From NCBI GenBank assembly GCA_900770275.1, contig CAAGJS010000176.1, positions 1-18,371 of the forward strand: a stretch of DNA of 18,371 bases. Direction: 5' to 3'. The notes beneath the pieces were generated by a model. The model saw only the letters and a program-made list of their open reading frames with translations. It searched no databases and was not told the origin of the DNA. A program made the translations under genes and the position numbers. This document shows positions 13,929-18,371 of this stretch, piece by piece (position 1 is the first letter of the stretch; each line of letters begins with the position of its first letter). The DNA is from Erysipelotrichaceae bacterium (lineage in GTDB: Bacteria; Bacillota_I; Bacilli_A; Erysipelotrichales; Erysipelotrichaceae).

Positions 13929-14226
13929 GTTCCGTGTCCTTTTCCGGGTCATTTATCTTTTTCGAGAAGTCCGCATCAATGATATTGATACTGCCTTCCT
14001 GAGAATCGGAGAGTTCCTTTTCCTCCTCCTTCTCTTCGTTGATGATCTTCCTGCCAAGCTGCTCCGCCTGCGAAACATCGTGACGCGTACGCATGAAGCC
14101 AGCAAAGGCAATGACGACAGCGATCGTCGCTACTGGCGTATACTTTCTTGCCCCGATGTAGAAAATAAGAATGATCGCTACTGCCAGGGCAAATGCGATG
14201 AGGATTTTCTTCTTACTGCTGTTCAT
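13909..14226 (-). CDS. Small membrane protein, unknown function
   Basis: A 105-aa protein that I do not recognise. A short basic start (MNSSKKK) is followed by two predicted membrane helices (about residues 8-26, ILIAFALAVAIILIFYIGA, and 31-46, TPVATIAVVIAFAGF), then a charged cytoplasmic-looking tail (MRTRHDVSQAEQLGRK..., EEKEEEKELSDSQEG) that is highly acidic. The ATG at 14226 is 14 nt inside the end of whiA, and its 3' end overlaps the next gene by 20 nt, so it is embedded in the operon by translational coupling. AAGGCAGG is the likely binding site. An in-frame TTG at 14235 is an alternative. The position next to whiA suggests an envelope- or division-related job, but that is inference. 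Confidence 0.75.
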   Translation of the reverse strand: MNSSKKKILIAFALAVAIILIFYIGARKYTPVATIAVVIAFAGFMRTRHDVSQAEQLGRKIINEEKEEEKELSDSQEGSINIIDADFSKKINDPEKDTEHDSAGR

Positions 14227-15172
14227 TGGTTTCAACCTGCCTTATCTTTTCCGCAAGCTCATGGATCTTGACGAAGCGATGCTTGAGACCCGACTTACTG
14301 ACAGTGGATCCTGTCTTCTGAAGAAACAACTCCGCCAGCTCATTGAGCGTCGCCTCGGGATTTTCCTTGCGCAGATCCATCACTTCCTTGAGCTTCGGAT
14401 CCATACTGCGCATATCCATGTGGTCTTCCACGAGCTGAATGTCCTCCAGCTGCCGTCCCGCCGCCTGCATACTCTTGACTTCATTTGCCACATCCACGTT
14501 ATTGAGACGCTGAATGTTGTTGCTCATGTCGCGGGAAATACGCTCATTTTCAAACGCCATCAGCTGCTGATCAGCACCGATGACGCGCAGAAAGTCGCCG
14601 ATCTTCTCCGCCGCCTTCACATAGACGATGCTGTGGCCGCGCCGCTCAATCTGCTTCGAAGGAATGTAGAAGCGCTCCAGCAGCTCCATCAGAAACTGGG
14701 CATGCGTCGGATTGGCCGCCTTGATCTCCAGATGGTAGGAACTTGTCGAAGGCGAATTGACCGAGCCGTCCGCCATAAACGCTCCCCGCAGATAGCAGCG
14801 TGCACAGTTGTCCTTGGCCACGATCGTCTTCAGCGGCCTGTCCAGAAGGCCTCTGGCACTGTAAATGCCAAGATCCTTGAGAATATCCGTCACCGGCCCG
14901 TAGACCCTGAGAATATAGACAAGATTCTTATGCAGATTCATCTTGCGCCGCACCATCGGCTCGATGCGCACATTCGCAAACCTCTCCCTTAACAGCCGGT
15001 ACACGCACCTCGAAACGGGCGCATTCTCCGTCTGCACCAGCAGAGTCATGCCTTCATGCGTAATCGAAAGCGACGACGTCAGCTGAATCAGAGCCGAAAG
15101 CTCCGCCCGCGCCTCATCGCCTTCCGCCTTGAGAAGCGAAGTTTCAAGTTTTACGTCCTGGGTAAATGACAT
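14213..15172 (-). CDS. whiA: DNA-binding regulator WhiA
   Basis: WhiA is a conserved Gram-positive nucleoid-associated or regulatory protein linked to cell division and, in actinobacteria, sporulation. The N-terminal part (residues 1-110) precedes a LAGLIDADG-like domain marked by CARCYLRGAFMADGSVNSP (123-141), then a C-terminal helix-turn-helix with the family signature TLNELAELF...GSTVSKSGLKHRF (about 275-300). Length is 319 aa, normal. The ATG shares one base with the yvcK stop (TGATG), and AGGAG lies upstream. The rapZ-yvcK-whiA order is the standard one in Bacillota. The HPr/Crh gene that follows whiA in Bacillus is absent here; two other genes take its place. Confidence 0.95.
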   Translation of the reverse strand: MSFTQDVKLETSLLKAEGDEARAELSALIQLTSSLSITHEGMTLLVQTENAPVSRCVYRLLRERFANVRIEPMVRRKMNLHKNLVYILRVYGPVTDILKDLGIYSARGLLDRPLKTIVAKDNCARCYLRGAFMADGSVNSPSTSSYHLEIKAANPTHAQFLMELLERFYIPSKQIERRGHSIVYVKAAEKIGDFLRVIGADQQLMAFENERISRDMSNNIQRLNNVDVANEVKSMQAAGRQLEDIQLVEDHMDMRSMDPKLKEVMDLRKENPEATLNELAELFLQKTGSTVSKSGLKHRFVKIHELAEKIRQVETNEQQ

Positions 15173-16119
15173 CAGATCTCCTGCAGAAGGTCCCGCACCG
15201 CCGCCTCAATCCGCTGTGGATCATGGCGGATCAGATCATTGTCAAACGTCAGCAGATGCTTGGGATAAATAGCGTAATCATGCGACGCATCGCGCACCAT
15301 GACCGGTGTACTGTATTGCGCCGCATAGCGTTCCACCGCCGATTGCGGCAGAGTATCATCTGCCACCACGACGCCATCGACACATGCGCCATGATCGATC
15401 AAAGCCTGGACATGGTCCTCGACACTGTAACCATCCGTTTCGCCAGGCTGCGTCATGGCGTTGCAGAAGTAGATGCGTCGTGCCCGTGTCTTCTTGATGG
15501 CTTCACAGATATCCGGAATGATGACATTAGGAAGAATGGACGTATAGACCGATCCGATACCGTAAATGATCAGGTCCGCATCCAGAATCGCTTCCACGGC
15601 CTCCGGCGTCGCCTTGACGTCGCAGTCGTAGAACACCTTCTTGATGTGGTTGTTCATATTGGGGATGTTGGCTTCGCCGCGCACGATGACGCCGTCATCC
15701 ATGCGTGCATAAAGCTCGATGACCTGCGTCGTTGCCGGAATGATGCGGCCCTTGACGTTGAGGACGGCGCCGATCTTCTGAATGGCTTCGAAGAAACTGC
15801 CGCACTGCTTCGTCATGGCGGTCAGAATCAGATTTCCCAGGTTATGTCCCTGCACATCCTGTTCCGTACCGTCGGGATCTTCAAAGCGGAAGTTCATCAG
15901 GTCGCTCATCATCGATTCTTCCGCAGCCAGAGCGGTCATGACGTTGCGGATATCGCCCATGGCAGGGATATGGAACTGACGGCGCAGACGGCCCGTCGAT
16001 CCGCCATCATCTGCGACCGTGACGATGGCCGTGATGTCGATATTGTCAATATTCTTGATACCGCGGCAGATGGTGCTCTGGCCATGGCCGCCGCCGATCA
16101 CGACTACCTTCTTATTCAT
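15172..16119 (-). CDS. yvcK: Gluconeogenesis/envelope factor YvcK (CofD-like)
   Basis: YvcK proteins bind UDP-GlcNAc and link central carbon state to peptidoglycan synthesis; they are needed for growth on gluconeogenic carbon sources in Bacillus. The protein has a Rossmann-type start, VVVIGGGHGQSTICRG (5-20), then VADDGGSTGRLRRQF (35-49) and MGDIRNV (54-60), the main family motifs. LIIYGIGSVYTSILPN (about 204-219) and YFCNAMTQPGETDGYS are also typical. In the first loop His replaces the usual Thr (GGGHG instead of GGGTG). Length is 315 aa, close to the 317 of Bacillus. The ATG overlaps the rapZ stop by 8 nt, with AAGGAG upstream. Confidence 0.95.
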   Translation of the reverse strand: MNKKVVVIGGGHGQSTICRGIKNIDNIDITAIVTVADDGGSTGRLRRQFHIPAMGDIRNVMTALAAEESMMSDLMNFRFEDPDGTEQDVQGHNLGNLILTAMTKQCGSFFEAIQKIGAVLNVKGRIIPATTQVIELYARMDDGVIVRGEANIPNMNNHIKKVFYDCDVKATPEAVEAILDADLIIYGIGSVYTSILPNVIIPDICEAIKKTRARRIYFCNAMTQPGETDGYSVEDHVQALIDHGACVDGVVVADDTLPQSAVERYAAQYSTPVMVRDASHDYAIYPKHLLTFDNDLIRHDPQRIEAAVRDLLQEI

Positions 16120-16981
16120 GCGTCAGCCACTCCTTCTCGTCGCGATGCGACTTATATACGTGATACGTGGTCTTGTAGTGGTCATAGAGATAGTTCGTAA
16201 TGGCCACGGACCGATGCTGGCCACCCGTACATCCGATGGCGACCGTAAAGTGGTTCTTCCCCTCCTTGACGTACTGGGCAAAGGAATAATCAAGGAACGA
16301 CAGCAGGCGCTTCAGGAACTCCTGCGTCTCTGGCTTGTCCATCACATAGTGATAGACGGCTTCATCATTTCCGGAATAGATGCGCAGTTTCGGCTCCCAG
16401 TACGGATTCGGCAGGAAACGGACATCGATCATCAGATCCGCATCCATCGGCACACCATACTTATAGCCAAAGGAGACGAAACTGATCGAAAACGAAGGCG
16501 CCGCATCCTTTGAGAAGTACTGCTCAATCATCTGCTTAATGTCATGGGCAGATGTAAACGACGTATCAATGGTAACGAAGGAGGAGTTGTTGGTCTGCGA
16601 CAGCATCTGCCGCTCCACCGCAATCGCCTCTTCCAGCGTATTGGCCGTATTGCTCAGAAGAAGGGGATGAATGCGCCGCGTCTGCTTGTAGCGATGAATC
16701 AGTACGCTGTCCGCCGCATCCAGGAACATGACCCGTACTTCAATGCCCTGTCCCTTCAATGTACGTAAGAAGACCGGAAAGTCCGCCGCGCTTGTCGAAA
16801 GGGCGATATAGCTGTAGCGCGGATCGGTACTGGTCTCAATCATATCAACCAGCAGCGACAGCAGCTGAATCGGGAAATTCTCGATGACGTGGTATCCCAT
16901 GTCTTCCAGAATACTCATCGCCGTCGACTTGCCTGCGCCGCTCATTCCACTGACAAGAACTACATGTTTCGTTTTTTCCAT
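16112..16981 (-). CDS. rapZ: RNase adapter / nucleotide-binding protein RapZ (YvcJ)
   Basis: A P-loop protein. In enterobacteria RapZ senses glucosamine-6-phosphate and guides RNase E; in Bacillota YvcJ hydrolyses nucleotides and its target is less clear. The Walker A motif GMSGAGKST is at 12-20. The usual DNLP after the first helix is ENFP here. The C-terminal domain ends with the family hallmark FTVAIGCTGGQHRSVAI (about 247-263). Length is 289 aa, normal. CCGGAGG stands 8 nt before the ATG. It is the first gene of a five-gene, fully overlapping cluster. The gap to the upstream AAA+ gene is 100 nt and holds a terminator, leaving only about 27 nt for a promoter. Confidence 0.95.
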   Translation of the reverse strand: MEKTKHVVLVSGMSGAGKSTAMSILEDMGYHVIENFPIQLLSLLVDMIETSTDPRYSYIALSTSAADFPVFLRTLKGQGIEVRVMFLDAADSVLIHRYKQTRRIHPLLLSNTANTLEEAIAVERQMLSQTNNSSFVTIDTSFTSAHDIKQMIEQYFSKDAAPSFSISFVSFGYKYGVPMDADLMIDVRFLPNPYWEPKLRIYSGNDEAVYHYVMDKPETQEFLKRLLSFLDYSFAQYVKEGKNHFTVAIGCTGGQHRSVAITNYLYDHYKTTYHVYKSHRDEKEWLTHE

Positions 16982-17019
16982 AGATCGGCCTCCGGATCAT
17001 TTTAGCATGCGCAGGCCTC

Positions 17020-17054
17020 ATAAAAACCAGGTCCCCGCTTCGCAGGAAGACCTG
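17020..17054 (-). terminator. Terminator after the AAA+ ATPase gene
   Basis: On the minus strand CAGGTCTTC (17054-17046) pairs with GGGGACCTG (17036-17028), with two U-G pairs and a loop containing TGCGAAGC, followed by GTTTTTATG. It is 28 nt after the ATPase stop and ends about 30 nt before the rapZ ribosome binding site. Confidence 0.75.
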
Positions 17055-17081
17055 ATCACGTAATTTCTTTTTTTCCGCCCC

Positions 17082-18371
17082 TCAGGCGTCTTCTTTCTCT
17101 TGAGCGTCATCAATCTTCAGATCAAAGTCGCAGAGCCTTAGTTCATCGAGCTTCTGACTCGGATCCTTCATGACACGCTCCGCCTGATGAAGTATCGCTT
17201 CCTCAATCGTATTTCTTGCGAAGCGTCCGTTGCCTGCTTCTTCGGCACGCGTACTCTGTACTTCCGTAAAGTAATCGAGCAGCGGCTTCTTGGCATCTTC
17301 GGCGATGACATATCCTTTGCCTTTGGCCTGCAGAATTGCAATCTGAAGCAGCTCCTCCCCGGTATAGTCCGGGAAATCGATCTGGTTCGGGAACCGTGAC
17401 TTCAGACCGCTGTTAGCGTCCAGGAACTCCTTCATCTCCCGCTTATAACCGGCAAGAATCACAATCAGATCCCCACGGTAGTCTTCCATCGCCTTGACGA
17501 TCGTATCGATCGCTTCAAGACCGAAGCTGTCGTTATTGCCCCGATACAGTGAGTAAGCTTCATCAATGAAGAGGACACCGCCCAGCGCTGACTTGATGAC
17601 GCTCATCGTTAACGGCGCCGTCTGACCGACATACTGCGCCACAAGATCAGCTCTTGTCACTTCGACAAGCTGTCCCTGGCTCAATGCGCCGATCGCCTTC
17701 ATATACCGCGCAAGGAGGCGTGCAATCGTCGTCTTGCCTGTGCCCGGGTTTCCGGTAAAGATCATGTGCCGCGACACTTCGGCGGCCTTAAGGCCCTGCG
17801 CCTTACGCAGCTGATTGAGAGCGATATGAGACTGGAGCGAATGAATGTAATCCTTGATCGGCTTCAGACCGACGATCTCATCCAGCTCCGCATTAACCGC
17901 ATCTATCTCTTCCTGCGATGTACGTGAGCGAAGGAGTGAAACCTTCTGCTCGCCGAAGACGGCAGTCGGCTTATTATCCACCAGTTCAATCGGAACCGGC
18001 TTAGTCAGATCCACATCGTTATGCAGAACATATTCCGAAAGCACGACGTAGAAATCATTGAACTGAGAATTGATCGCATCCGCACCGGATGACTTATCAT
18101 AGTTTGTCACGATCCACTTCAGTACAGAATCATCGACGCGGATATCGAGCTTCAGCTGACCCTGCACACGTTCCATGAATGTCTGACGCTGCGCAGCTAC
18201 ATAGGCAGCCGCTGAAGATTCATCGAAGGCTGTCAGCTTCACTGTATCCAGTACGTGATAGAGGAAGTCAGCACCGAAGGCATCCTGCACCGCCGACGTA
18301 CCCTTCGACGTCAGAAATACCAGGTAGAAGCCTCCCGCAGAGAAATGATCAACCGCATCCTTGACCAGACC
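17082..18371 (-). CDS. AAA+ ATPase, CbbX/SpoVK-like C-terminal module (5' end outside the window)
   Basis: The frame stays open to the window edge, so an apparent GTG start at 18290 is internal. In the 429 visible residues the last 270 are an AAA+ module of the CbbX/SpoVK (CfxQ) type: VGLKPIKDYIHSL, Walker A GNPGTGKTT (207-215), pore-loop region ADLVAQYVGQT, Walker B GVLFIDEAYSLY, sensor-1 region LIVILAGYKREM, and an arginine finger in SGLKSRFPNQIDFPDY. The first 117 or so residues (FGADFLYHVLDTVKLTAFD, then NYDKSSGADAINSQFNDFY) look like the end of another AAA+ domain and its small lid, similar to ClpA/B-type modules. The protein is therefore probably a tandem ATPase that remodels or threads a protein partner. 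The substrate is unknown. Followed by a terminator. Confidence 0.85.
   Translation of the reverse strand, partial: GLVKDAVDHFSAGGFYLVFLTSKGTSAVQDAFGADFLYHVLDTVKLTAFDESSAAAYVAAQRQTFMERVQGQLKLDIRVDDSVLKWIVTNYDKSSGADAINSQFNDFYVVLSEYVLHNDVDLTKPVPIELVDNKPTAVFGEQKVSLLRSRTSQEEIDAVNAELDEIVGLKPIKDYIHSLQSHIALNQLRKAQGLKAAEVSRHMIFTGNPGTGKTTIARLLARYMKAIGALSQGQLVEVTRADLVAQYVGQTAPLTMSVIKSALGGVLFIDEAYSLYRGNNDSFGLEAIDTIVKAMEDYRGDLIVILAGYKREMKEFLDANSGLKSRFPNQIDFPDYTGEELLQIAILQAKGKGYVIAEDAKKPLLDYFTEVQSTRAEEAGNGRFARNTIEEAILHQAERVMKDPSQKLDELRLCDFDLKIDDAQEKEDA

Noticed and set aside
16999..17007. Extended -10-like TGCTAAAAT before rapZ
   Set aside because: Transcription would start at about 16992, inside the GGAGG ribosome binding site, and no -35 is present.

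Overview
The window looks like ordinary chromosomal DNA from a Bacillota (low-GC Gram-positive lineage) anaerobe or facultative anaerobe. Three things point there: a pyruvate formate-lyase fermentation pair beside a Crp/Fnr regulator, a lipoprotein-dependent oligopeptide importer, and a rapZ-yvcK-whiA cluster. A member of the Erysipelotrichia is my best guess from the protein flavour, but that is inference and I could not run a search. No tRNA, rRNA, CRISPR array, insertion sequence or prophage was seen.

Layout. (1) 1-3851, plus strand: the 3' part of a Crp/Fnr-type regulator, a perfect FNR-type palindrome (TTGAT-N4-ATCAA), pflA and pflB, which overlap by 4 nt, and a terminator. The regulator carries the E-x-x-S-R recognition-helix signature that goes with this box, so the block reads as a self-contained anaerobic switch. 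(2) 3852-4382: a gene-poor spacer with four 23-bp degenerate tandem repeats and, on the minus strand, a small orphan or decayed reading frame with its own terminator. (3) 4308-10250, minus strand: oppA-oppB-oppC-oppD-oppF with a sigma-A-type promoter, operator-like palindromes upstream, a hairpin plus T-run between oppA and oppB, and a final terminator. (4) 10464-11715, minus strand: a small unrecognised protein, then a Phd/YefM antitoxin and a RelE/ParE toxin broken by one missing base in an A6 run. This toxin-antitoxin segment lies between two 46-bp direct repeats (42/46 identical), each holding a terminator hairpin. One copy is the terminator of gap. (5) 11735-12814, minus strand: gap (GAPDH) with a clear promoter. 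(6) 12942-16981, minus strand: rapZ-yvcK-whiA, then a small membrane protein and a GNAT acetyltransferase, all overlapping, closed by a strong terminator. (7) 17020-18371, minus strand: the 3' part of an AAA+ ATPase that appears to have two AAA modules.

The genes are mostly housekeeping: fermentation, glycolysis, peptide uptake, and cell-envelope and central-carbon regulation. I found no convincing new multi-gene system. The signals most worth a second look are the toxin-antitoxin cassette between terminator-bearing repeats, the poly-A frameshift in the toxin, the FNR-type box, and the unassigned small membrane protein translationally coupled to whiA.
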